Shown here piece after piece: positions 1-6,230 of a stretch of 9,508 bases of DNA (position 1 is the stretch's first letter; every line of letters starts with the position of its first letter). The translations under genes and the position numbers were made by a program. A model generated the notes under the pieces. That model saw nothing but the letters and a program-made list of their open reading frames with translations. It did no database searches and had not been told where the DNA came from. The DNA is from Chloroflexota bacterium (GTDB lineage Bacteria > Chloroflexota > Anaerolineae > Aggregatilineales > Phototrophicaceae): contig JAADYY010000015.1 of the NCBI GenBank assembly GCA_010092805.1, positions 1 to 9,508 on the forward strand. Direction: 5' to 3'.

Positions 1-19
1 AGATGTGTATAAGAGACAG
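1..19 (+). other. Tn5/Nextera mosaic-end adapter left at the contig end
   Basis: These 19 bases are exactly the transposon mosaic end AGATGTGTATAAGAGACAG used in tagmentation libraries. They are library-preparation sequence, not genome. Read in frame with the next gene they give the false N-terminus MYKRQ, a familiar sign of adapter read-through in metagenomic proteins. True genomic sequence therefore starts at about base 20, and the molecule is cut here. Confidence 0.97.
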
Positions 20-40
20 GTTTCCAGCAAGGAGGGTTCG

Positions 41-301
41 ATGAATCGGTTGATCAGTTGGGGCGCGGGGTTCGCGCTGGGGGCGGGCATCGGTGCGACG
101 CTGGTGTACCTGTTCACGCCGATCTCAGGCCGAACTGTGATCGAGGCGGTGCAAACGGGCTACCGCGAAACCCTCGCGGACGCACGCCAGGCCGCCGCTG
201 ATCGGCGGGCGGAACTCGAAGCCGAACTGCAGCGCAGACAAACCCAGCCGCGCCAACGCCCACAGCCCCGCGAGGACGCAGATCAACCAGCGGAACGCTA
301 A
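41..301 (+). CDS. YtxH-like small membrane protein
   Basis: An 86-residue protein. The start is ATG 41, preceded by a strong Shine-Dalgarno AAGGAGGG at 29-36; the upstream in-frame ATG lies in adapter sequence. Residues about 5-26 form one glycine-rich hydrophobic segment (GAGFALGAGIGATLVYLF) followed by TPISG at 26-30. This matches the YtxH pattern of a glycine-rich membrane helix followed by a P-x-SG-type turn. Residues 31-66 form a charged amphipathic helix rich in Ala, Arg and Glu, and the last 20 residues are a Pro/Arg/Gln-rich tail. YtxH-domain proteins are widespread and often stress-associated, but their biochemical role is unknown. The likely location is the inner membrane with the helix and tail in the cytoplasm. 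The promoter and any upstream operon partner are lost at the contig edge. The family assignment rests on the N-terminal pattern only. Confidence 0.8.
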   Translation: MNRLISWGAGFALGAGIGATLVYLFTPISGRTVIEAVQTGYRETLADARQAAADRRAELEAELQRRQTQPRQRPQPREDADQPAER

Positions 302-307
302 ACCAAC

Positions 308-330
308 CGGGGCGATCCATGATCGCCCCG
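308..330. terminator. Hairpin between convergent genes, probable bidirectional terminator
   Basis: A perfect 10-bp inverted repeat, CGGGGCGATC (308-317) and GATCGCCCCG (321-330), with a 3-base CAT loop. It begins 7 bases after the stop of the YtxH-like gene and 17 bases before the end of the convergent metalloprotease gene. Read on the minus strand it is followed by GGTTGGTTTA, a moderately U-rich tract, so it is best placed to end the protease transcript. On the plus strand no U tract follows. Confidence 0.6.
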
Positions 331-335
331 ACCTA

Positions 336-354
336 TGCGCTGATGATCAGCGCA
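336..354. other. Second perfect palindrome overlapping a stop codon
   Basis: TGCGCTGAT (336-344) and ATCAGCGCA (346-354) form a perfect 19-base palindrome centred on G345. The RNA would form an 8-bp stem with a 3-base loop. It contains the TGA stop (347-349) of the minus-strand protease gene and lies 5 bases from the first hairpin. It could be the second half of a double terminator or a protein-binding site. Neither role is shown by the sequence. Confidence 0.4.
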
Positions 355-2272
355 GATCGATCTCGAGCGTGTACGGCATCGGCACGGTCGTGACGGGCGC
401 GAACGGTGAGATCGCCAGCGTCACTTGATCGACGTTGGCGGCGAGCGGCAGCTCCCAGGCCGCGCCGTCATTGGGCACTTGCCAGCGCGTGACCTGTGCA
501 TCCTGGCCGATCTGCTGGATGGCCTGCACCCAGGCACCCTGCGGCAGCCGATTGTCCATCCAGATCCAGCCGTCTGCCTGCCAACCGCCGTCATTGGCTG
601 CAAACGACTCTGTATAGCCAATCGCATCAATGCGCACATCGTCAACGGCCATGCCCGGTTGCGTGATGGCATCATCGGTGATCATCTCGAAGCGGACGAG
701 GATCGTCTCCCCGGCGTAGTCGGCCAGCGACACCGCCTCCTCGACCCACACCGCTGTATCACCCCCGCCGCTGCGCCCGGTATAGCCCGGCCCGTAAGCC
801 GTTTCGTGCGGATTCTGGGTGGTGGTGCGCGCGGTCGCCAGAATCTCCCAGCTTGCGCCGTCGTCTGCGCTCACCATCACGTAGCCGTAATCCCACAGAT
901 TTTCGATATGATACCACAGCCGGAAATCCAGCGTCACCGGATCGCCGGGCGCGACGGTCGTGAGATCAAACGCGCGCGTGAGCGTGGTATCGCTCATGTC
1001 GCCGCGATTGCTGTACCAGAAACTATCGCCCGCCTCAGTCACTGCGGGGATCAGGGCGGTGGTCGGCGGCGCGCTCAGGCTGATGGTCACTGTCTCGGCG
1101 GTGTCGAGGTTGCTGAGGACGATGTAATCGGTCGCGTATTGGTTGACTTCGCCGTCCCACGCGAACGGATAGCGGATCACCTGGCCCAGTGCGCGGGTCG
1201 GCGCGGCGATCTCCCGAAACGCTGTGTATCCGTAGCGGCCATCGGCGCTGCGCGGGTCGCGGAGCCAGTTGGCGACCACCCAATCCGCGAATAGATCGTT
1301 TGCACCCGGCGCACCGAGACTCGCCAGCACCCGGTCTACCGCATCCAGCCCGCGCGTCGAACCGTCCGCGCTGAGCGCGCGCAGCGCAGCGAGGCCGTAG
1401 CGCTCGTAGAAGTAGGTCACGAACAGCAGCGCCGCGCCGTAATCCGCCGCCCGCGCGCCGCTGGCTTCCGTCCAGGTGTTGAGCTGCGTGCCCGGCTGAT
1501 CGAGAAACGCGATCACCTCCCAACCCGGATCGTTGTACAGATACAGCTGCGTGAACTCGGAGAACCCTTCGTTCAGCCAGTAATCCTCATTGATTTGCAC
1601 GTTCGCGCGGATCATGTGCTGGAATTCGTGCGCCAGAATGCTTTCGATCTGTTCGATGGGCGTCGTGGGGCCGATGGCGTTGAGGTTGAAAAAGAACATC
1701 TCGTGCTCATTGCTGATGGGCACCACCACGTTTGGGAACGAATGATCGCTGGCGTAGTAGGCGGCGGTCGTCGCGCCGAGGCCGGACGCGAACAGCGCGT
1801 GGATGCGGCGGTCGCCGTCAATGCCCGGCGAGGCTTCACTCCCCCACAGATCGCGCGTCTGTGTGTAGATGCGCGTATCGAAGCTTGTGGCCAACCGCCG
1901 CAGCGTCGCATCGGTGATGAGTGCTCCATCCTCCACCCACAGATAGATGTGCTCACCCACGACGCGCAGCGTCGCCGCCACTTCGATGGTCACGTCGTCA
2001 AAAGTGTTGGTGGCGAAGAACATCTGCTGTTCGCCCACTTGGCGGGCGGGCGCGCTCAGCGGCGCGGGCGGGATCGCATCAACGAGGCCGAAGCGCTGCG
2101 CCAATTCGCTGCGATTACGGGGCGACAATGTCGCGGATTCGAGCGCGGCCAGCGTCGGGAAGTCGAGCGGCGCGGCGGCATCCTGCGCCAGCGTCGGCGC
2201 GTTGATGGGCGCGAGGATGGGCGCGAGGATGATGAGGAGCGAGAGGGACAACAGCGCGAACATCCGAAGCAT
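347..2272 (-). CDS. Secreted zinc metalloprotease (gluzincin) with immune-inhibitor-A-like C-terminal domain
   Basis: A 641-residue exported protease. I start it at ATG 2270-2272 because the signal peptide begins there: residues 1-29 hold a long hydrophobic run (FALLSLSLLIILAPILAP), a likely cleavage site at LAQ-DA, and no lipobox Cys. A longer reading from 2344 adds 24 unhelpful residues. The zinc site is HEFQH at 215-219, followed by WLNEGFSEF with Glu235 as third ligand, 16 residues after the second His. This is the HExxH...E arrangement of clan MA(E), close to M1, M30 and M6-like enzymes. Residues about 431-554 form a beta-rich domain with YVMVSADDGASWE and a closing AVDDVRIDAIG, typical of the MAM-like domain of immune inhibitor A proteases. 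A further beta module ends the chain. It probably degrades extracellular protein. The exact peptidase family is uncertain. The gene ends convergently with the YtxH-like gene. Confidence 0.85.
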   Translation of the reverse strand: MLRMFALLSLSLLIILAPILAPINAPTLAQDAAAPLDFPTLAALESATLSPRNRSELAQRFGLVDAIPPAPLSAPARQVGEQQMFFATNTFDDVTIEVAATLRVVGEHIYLWVEDGALITDATLRRLATSFDTRIYTQTRDLWGSEASPGIDGDRRIHALFASGLGATTAAYYASDHSFPNVVVPISNEHEMFFFNLNAIGPTTPIEQIESILAHEFQHMIRANVQINEDYWLNEGFSEFTQLYLYNDPGWEVIAFLDQPGTQLNTWTEASGARAADYGAALLFVTYFYERYGLAALRALSADGSTRGLDAVDRVLASLGAPGANDLFADWVVANWLRDPRSADGRYGYTAFREIAAPTRALGQVIRYPFAWDGEVNQYATDYIVLSNLDTAETVTISLSAPPTTALIPAVTEAGDSFWYSNRGDMSDTTLTRAFDLTTVAPGDPVTLDFRLWYHIENLWDYGYVMVSADDGASWEILATARTTTQNPHETAYGPGYTGRSGGGDTAVWVEEAVSLADYAGETILVRFEMITDDAITQPGMAVDDVRIDAIGYTESFAANDGGWQADGWIWMDNRLPQGAWVQAIQQIGQDAQVTRWQVPNDGAAWELPLAANVDQVTLAISPFAPVTTVPMPYTLEIDLR

Positions 2273-2300
2273 GCAGGTTTGATCTTTCCACTCAGTTGGG

Positions 2301-2329
2301 CTATTACAGATGATGTTACGGTGAGACAA
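2301..2329 (-). promoter_or_regulatory. Possible promoter of the metalloprotease gene
   Basis: On the minus strand TTGTCT (2324-2329) is separated by exactly 17 bases from TAATAG (2301-2306). It lies about 30 bases upstream of the chosen ATG at 2272. The -35 matches 4 of 6 consensus bases and the -10 only 3 of 6. It sits just after the hairpin at 2352-2381, which would separate this gene from its upstream neighbour. Confidence 0.3.
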
Positions 2330-2351
2330 CACACATGATAGCAAATCCTGC

Positions 2352-2381
2352 GCCCCACAGGCAGGCCGGAATCTGTGGGGC
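2352..2381 (-). terminator. Hairpin after the 537-residue gene, probable terminator
   Basis: A perfect 9-bp inverted repeat, GCCCCACAG (2352-2360) and CTGTGGGGC (2373-2381), with a 12-base loop. It begins 27 bases downstream of the TAG stop at 2408 on the minus strand. The following minus-strand bases CGCAGGATTTG are only weakly U-rich, so termination may be partial. It lies in the 135-bp gap between two same-direction genes and argues that they are separate transcription units. Confidence 0.5.
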
Positions 2382-2407
2382 TTGGGTGGGCCAGCGGTGA
2401 ATGCCAG

Positions 2408-4021
2408 CTAGTTGTGATCGAGGTGTTTGCCGCAGTGACCGATCACGATCATCTGGTCGTCGGCGTCCCAGTAAAAATGAATGCGCAGCGTATCGCGCAG
2501 GCTGTCTTTCACCCCAATTTTGAGATGTTTATGCATAATGATATTTTCGCCTTTGTAGCGCCGCGTCCGCAGATCGCGCGCACGGCGGTTATTTTCGACC
2601 ATCTCCGATTCGCGGGCCGCGTATGCCTGCCCGAAAATCTCGCGGGCGTCGGTATCGCCATTGCCGTAGACGACCGCCTCCCAGTAACGAGTCGCCAGCT
2701 CAATGAGCAAGCGCAGCGCTTCGCTCGGCGCTTTGAACAGCCGCGACTCGCGCGCGGAGTCGAAGGCTTCATCCAGCACAATCACCCGGTCGCGGAAAAA
2801 GGTTTCGACCAGGGTCAGCACATCCTCCAGATCAGCTTCGCCCTTGCCGCAGCGCACAAACGCCGCACGGACGGCTTCCGAAAGCGCGTCGTTGGCCGCC
2901 TGCGCGCGATCATAATGGAGCGAGGCGTTCAAGTTCTCGATTTGGCTGCGTAGTTGGCTGTTTTCGTCACGGAGTGTATCCAGCGTGCTTCTAGAAGTGG
3001 CGCGCTCATCGCACAACGCTTGGGTGAGTCGCTGGCACTTGATGTTTAGCTCCTGATTCTCCTCTTCCAGCAGCGCCACGTACTGGCGCGTTTCGCCTTT
3101 GCGCAACGCTTCGAGCTTGCGGGCGCGGAATTCGCTGCGCTGCTTGTGCTCCACCACTTGTTCGCGCGATATATGCCGCAGCGAGTTGCGCGTGTTCACG
3201 TGGCGGGCGACCAGCGCATACAATTCGTCTTCTGGTGGCGCGGCCACCGCTTCGGCCAGCGACCGCAGTTCCTCCAGGGTGTAACCCTGCATGGGGATAT
3301 GTACCCGATCCGGGCGTTGATCTGGATGATTGAGATCTACCCGGCTGATGATTGGATCGATGAGATTGACGGCGCTGCGCGTCGATGCGAAGCGATCCCC
3401 AAGGATGGAACCGATCCGGTTGGGGTCAGCGTCCGCGGCCATCGAAACCACCGCCGCGATGCCGCCGAGCGTCATCTGCAAGTGCTGCGCATCCACATAA
3501 GGCCGTGTCGTTGGGCCGAGCAGCACGATTGGGTAATCCCGCTCGGTCGATTCGATCATCGCCAGCAGATCGGGCGCGTTGCTCTCAGTGAGTTCACGCA
3601 GATCATAGCCGGGGGCATCTTGCGCCGAAGTGCAGTAGCGCAGCAGATCCGGCACGAGGTTCTGCCGCAGCGGGTAAATTGGGTCAACCAGGTGTGGGCC
3701 ATCATCATGGCTGCTCAAGAGGACGGTACTTTCGGTGGCGCTGTCCGGGTTGACCTGCCGCAACCCAATCTCGGTGATCCATAGATGGTCCGGCGTGTGG
3801 GGGTCGGGCGCGGTGTAGACGATTGACTGTAAGCGCGGCCACCCTTGATCCCAGCGGTTGGTTTGAAGCGTTTGGCCGTCTGTTTCGAGCAGCGTGCCAT
3901 CGGCGTTCAGGCCCAGGGCATAAGCGGGTTCCCGCAGTTTTGGCGCGAGCCACTCCGCAACTATTTGCACCACATGATCAAAATCGCACTTCAATCGAAA
4001 TCTAGCACTATACACAATCAT
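2408..4021 (-). CDS. Multi-domain coiled-coil protein of unknown function with C-terminal toxin-like module
   Basis: A 537-residue protein of unrecognised family. The start at 4021 is set by a strong Shine-Dalgarno GGGAGG (4027-4032 on the plus strand) 5 bases upstream; the 16 extra residues of a longer frame are discarded. No signal peptide or membrane segment is seen, so it is probably cytoplasmic. Residues 1-140 form a mixed alpha/beta start (IVYSARFRLKCDFD). Residues about 163-230 form an alpha/beta stretch beginning YPIVLLGPTTRPYVDAQHL, with LGGIAAVVSM inside it. Residues about 285-370 are a charged heptad-like coiled coil. A helical region follows (371-490). The last 40 residues form a short separate beta module with LRIHFYWD and IVIGHCGKHLDHN. 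From memory this ending resembles small nuclease- or toxin-like tails of large defence-associated proteins, but I cannot name the family. The gene appears to be transcribed alone. Function unknown. Confidence 0.85.
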   Translation of the reverse strand: MIVYSARFRLKCDFDHVVQIVAEWLAPKLREPAYALGLNADGTLLETDGQTLQTNRWDQGWPRLQSIVYTAPDPHTPDHLWITEIGLRQVNPDSATESTVLLSSHDDGPHLVDPIYPLRQNLVPDLLRYCTSAQDAPGYDLRELTESNAPDLLAMIESTERDYPIVLLGPTTRPYVDAQHLQMTLGGIAAVVSMAADADPNRIGSILGDRFASTRSAVNLIDPIISRVDLNHPDQRPDRVHIPMQGYTLEELRSLAEAVAAPPEDELYALVARHVNTRNSLRHISREQVVEHKQRSEFRARKLEALRKGETRQYVALLEEENQELNIKCQRLTQALCDERATSRSTLDTLRDENSQLRSQIENLNASLHYDRAQAANDALSEAVRAAFVRCGKGEADLEDVLTLVETFFRDRVIVLDEAFDSARESRLFKAPSEALRLLIELATRYWEAVVYGNGDTDAREIFGQAYAARESEMVENNRRARDLRTRRYKGENIIMHKHLKIGVKDSLRDTLRIHFYWDADDQMIVIGHCGKHLDHN

Positions 4022-4088
4022 TTTTGCCTCCCGGCGCTCAACACCACGCGAACATCGCACGGTGCGCAAGACTGGCTGAAATTTTTAG

Positions 4089-4118
4089 ACTATACAGCGC
4101 CAGTGCGGCGGAGGGCAA
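4089..4118 (-). promoter_or_regulatory. Probable promoter of the 537-residue protein gene
   Basis: On the minus strand TTGCCC (4113-4118) is followed after 18 bases by TATAGT (4089-4094), 4 of 6 and 5 of 6 consensus matches. The predicted transcript starts near 4082 and leaves about 60 bases of leader before the ATG at 4021. It lies in an AT-richer stretch of the divergent intergenic region. Confidence 0.45.
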
Positions 4119-4149
4119 TGGATTCTCAAGGCTTGCTCATGGCCGTCTC

Positions 4150-4189
4150 ATGATATCATCTATACATGCTTTGATAAGACTTCTTTGAT
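4150..4189 (+). promoter_or_regulatory. Candidate promoter/operator region of the heme oxygenase gene
   Basis: This AT-rich stretch lies 66-105 bases before the heme oxygenase start. It holds a perfect 10-base palindrome ATGATATCAT (4150-4159), which contains TGA-TATCAT, an extended -10-like element. TTGCTC (4133-4138) lies 15 bases upstream of that -10, a short spacing. Two direct copies of CTTTGAT follow at 4169-4175 and 4183-4189, 14 bases apart. These could be regulator half-sites, but no known operator was recognised. Confidence 0.3.
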
Positions 4190-4254
4190 GTATTCACGGC
4201 CAGTATATGGGCGTTTAAGCGCACACCGCACCCTACCCGGAGGGATGAGAACTT

Positions 4255-4866
4255 ATGACGACGGTGCTCGCACGTCTGAAGGCGGAGACCCGGCCCCAAC
4301 ACGACCACCTCGAAACCAACCCGTTTTCCGTTGCCATCATGAACCAAACGATCACACGCGCTCAGTATCGCACGATGCTCGCGCGCTTTTACGGGTTTTA
4401 CGCCCCGCTGGAGCCGATGCTCGACCACTTCGATCTGTCAGCGGTGGGCATCGATTTCGCCGACCGCCGCAAAAGCCACCTGCTGGCCGCTGATCTGCGC
4501 AGTCTCGAAATGAGCCTTCAGGGGCTGATGGCGCTGCCCCACTGCCGCGAACTCCCGCAGATCGGAACGCTGCCGCGCGCGCTCGGCGTGCTGTATGTGT
4601 TGGAGGGCGCGACGCTCGGCGGCCAGGTGATCTCGCGGCAGCTCAAAGCGCGGCACAATCTCACGCCAGAGTGTGGTGTGGCGTTCTTCAACAGCTACGG
4701 CGACCAGGTGGGGCCACGCTGGAAACAGTTCACGGGCGCGGTCAGTGCCTATTCGACCGCTCACCCAGAGCACGACGATCAACTGGTGGCAGCAGCAGCC
4801 CAAACCTTTGACTGCTTTGCCAACTGGCTGATGCCCCTCCCGCTGCACCCGGCGTCGCTGGTGTGA
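4255..4866 (+). CDS. Biliverdin-producing heme oxygenase
   Basis: A 203-residue soluble enzyme, the usual length for bacterial heme oxygenases. It opens heme with O2 and reductant to biliverdin IXalpha, CO and Fe2+. The proximal-heme-ligand region is at the N-terminus: LKAETRPQHDHLE, with His16 aligning to the ligand (family form LK..T...H..LE). The distal helix carries LGVLYVLEGATLGGQVI (110-126), a near-perfect match to the glycine-rich helix of BphO/HmuO-type enzymes. A C-terminal helix with AAQTFDCFANWL completes the all-helical fold. The start is supported by GGAGGG at 4239-4244, 10 bases upstream. It stands alone: the preceding gene is divergent and a promoter-like element precedes the next gene. 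Bacterial homologues supply biliverdin to bacteriophytochromes or scavenge iron; no phytochrome, heme-uptake or ferredoxin gene is in view, so the role here is open. Confidence 0.93.
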   Translation: MTTVLARLKAETRPQHDHLETNPFSVAIMNQTITRAQYRTMLARFYGFYAPLEPMLDHFDLSAVGIDFADRRKSHLLAADLRSLEMSLQGLMALPHCRELPQIGTLPRALGVLYVLEGATLGGQVISRQLKARHNLTPECGVAFFNSYGDQVGPRWKQFTGAVSAYSTAHPEHDDQLVAAAAQTFDCFANWLMPLPLHPASLV

Positions 4867-4902
4867 CGCGCACGGCACCGGGTCGTCTGCGCGCTGTGCG
4901 GA

Positions 4903-4932
4903 TTGCGCGGCGCGGCGGAACAGGACTACAAT
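4903..4932 (+). promoter_or_regulatory. Probable promoter of the three-gene operon
   Basis: TTGCGC (4903-4908) and TACAAT (4927-4932) are separated by 18 bases. The -10 matches 5 of 6 consensus bases and the -35 matches 3 of 6. Transcription would start near 4939, about 55 bases before the ATG at 4995. It lies in the 128-bp gap after the heme oxygenase stop and supports separate transcription of the downstream genes. Confidence 0.4.
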
Positions 4933-4994
4933 CGAGATGGTTCGCGCTGGCAGAACTGACAGCATCCGACAAGAAATCAGGGTGAACGCCCCGT

Positions 4995-6200
4995 ATGCGT
5001 GCAAATAGACTCGTGCTTGCTGGCGTGATCGCCGGGCTGCTGCTGACATTCGTTGTGCGCGGCGCGACCGCACAACCACCGACGCCCGTTCCGCCGGGCG
5101 ACATCCGCTACAACATGACTGTCGAGGGCGCGATCGCTGGCGGGATTTCGTTCGATTGGTGGCGCTTCGAAGGCAGCGCGGGCGACGAGATTCGGATTCG
5201 GATGGCGGCGGCGGATGGCCTCGCCCCGCTGATCGGGCTGCTGGACGGTGCCGCGTCGCTCATTGCGCAGAGCGCCGCGGGTGAAGTCGATGGCGCGGTG
5301 CAGCTCGGCTTCACGCTGCCGCGCAGCGGCAATTACACCATCGTCGCCACGCGCGTGGGCATCAACGAAGGCACCACGACGGGCAGCTACAGCCTCACGC
5401 TGCAACTGACGAGCAGCGCCGCCGCAGCCCCCGCCCTGAATCTACAGCCGCTGGTGTTCGACTGTCAGGGCGTCGAAGCGACGACCGTCTTCACCCTCCG
5501 TTACATCGAATTGGCAGACGAACCCGGCCCCAACCTGATCACAGTGTATGGGCTGGACGGCTTTCAACCGGTGATTCGCGCGCTCATTGAAGGCGTTGAT
5601 CCGTTGTGCTCAACCGACGGCGAAGAGGCGCTGGGCGATGTGGTCACCCTGCCGGGCGCGGAGCCGCTGACCATCACCAACGACGATTTTGGCGCGGCAG
5701 CACGCTTTGAGATCGATCTGGGCGGCCTCACCGGGTTTGTCACCTACATGATCGGCAGTGCGGACGGCGCGCCGGGTCGTTATCTGGCCGTGATCGACGG
5801 GTTCACGGTGGAGCCGCGTGCCGACCTCGACGCGCTGACGATCTGGCACGGGCCGCGCCCGGCTGCCAACACGGATCTGCTGGTATATATGGTCGGCACA
5901 GGGGCTAACAGCCGCCTCGATCCATTCCTGCGCTTTTATCAGGCGGAAGGCGGCTGCGACGATGCCGGCGGGCGCGGCTGCGAGTCGATCCCGTCGATTG
6001 CTGGGGTGGGTGTCACGCTCGCCGACGGACGGCAGCTTGTCGGTGACCGTTTCGACGCCGGGCTGCGCATCCCGTCCGGCGATCTCGATTATCGCGAGTT
6101 CGAATTGGGCAGCTTTTCCGGCAACACGTCCGGCCAATACGCCCTGATGATCGTTGGGGAACTACTGCCGCCGCCCCCGACAACTGCGCCACCCGAATGA
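4995..6200 (+). CDS. Secreted protein with PPC-like beta-domains
   Basis: A 401-residue exported protein of unknown specific role. Residues 1-26 are a clear signal peptide (LVLAGVIAGLLLTFVV, cleavage near ATA-Q), followed by a Pro-rich linker. Residues about 36-138 look like a PPC-type beta-sandwich: WWRFEGSAGDEIRIRM, then LAPLIGLLD, then LPRSGNYTIVATR and GSYSLTLQL. The segment 290-388 repeats that logic with LDPFLRFYQ and SGQYALMIVGEL, so at least two diverged copies are likely; 150-275 may be a third. Four cysteines remain in the mature chain (157, 205, 321, 329), consistent with extracytoplasmic disulfides. There is no catalytic motif, sortase signal or C-terminal membrane helix; the end is a short Pro/Thr tail. 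PPC domains usually accompany secreted enzymes, yet none is fused here. AGGGTGA lies about 10 bases before the ATG. The C-N hydrolase gene follows after 30 bases. Confidence 0.82.
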   Translation: MRANRLVLAGVIAGLLLTFVVRGATAQPPTPVPPGDIRYNMTVEGAIAGGISFDWWRFEGSAGDEIRIRMAAADGLAPLIGLLDGAASLIAQSAAGEVDGAVQLGFTLPRSGNYTIVATRVGINEGTTTGSYSLTLQLTSSAAAAPALNLQPLVFDCQGVEATTVFTLRYIELADEPGPNLITVYGLDGFQPVIRALIEGVDPLCSTDGEEALGDVVTLPGAEPLTITNDDFGAAARFEIDLGGLTGFVTYMIGSADGAPGRYLAVIDGFTVEPRADLDALTIWHGPRPAANTDLLVYMVGTGANSRLDPFLRFYQAEGGCDDAGGRGCESIPSIAGVGVTLADGRQLVGDRFDAGLRIPSGDLDYREFELGSFSGNTSGQYALMIVGELLPPPPTTAPPE

Positions 6201-6230
6201 TCGTGTGTTACTTGGCGAAAGGTTGACCTG

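Noticed and set aside
5..40. N-terminal extension of the first gene starting at base 5
   Set aside because: It translates the Tn5 mosaic-end adapter; a strong ribosome site and ATG at 41 give the true start.
425..1294. 289-residue plus-strand open frame
   Set aside because: It is antisense to the metalloprotease gene, rich in Arg, His and Ala as expected for a shadow in GC-rich DNA, and has no recognisable domain.
1595..2338. 247-residue plus-strand open frame
   Set aside because: Antisense shadow of the same protease gene, with low-complexity Arg/Gly content.
2240..2344. Longer metalloprotease start at 2344
   Set aside because: The signal peptide begins only at the Met encoded at 2272, and the added 24 residues lie across the probable promoter.
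3146..3784. 212-residue plus-strand open frame
   Set aside because: Antisense to the 537-residue protein gene, which has a clear ribosome site, coiled coil and coherent composition.
4867..4926. Imperfect inverted repeat after heme oxygenase as a terminator
   Set aside because: The CGCACGG/CTGTGCG arms are far apart, contain a wobble pair, and no U tract follows.
4438..5079. 213-residue minus-strand open frame
   Set aside because: Covers the antisense strand of the heme oxygenase gene, whose motifs are unmistakable, and crosses the promoter region of the next gene.
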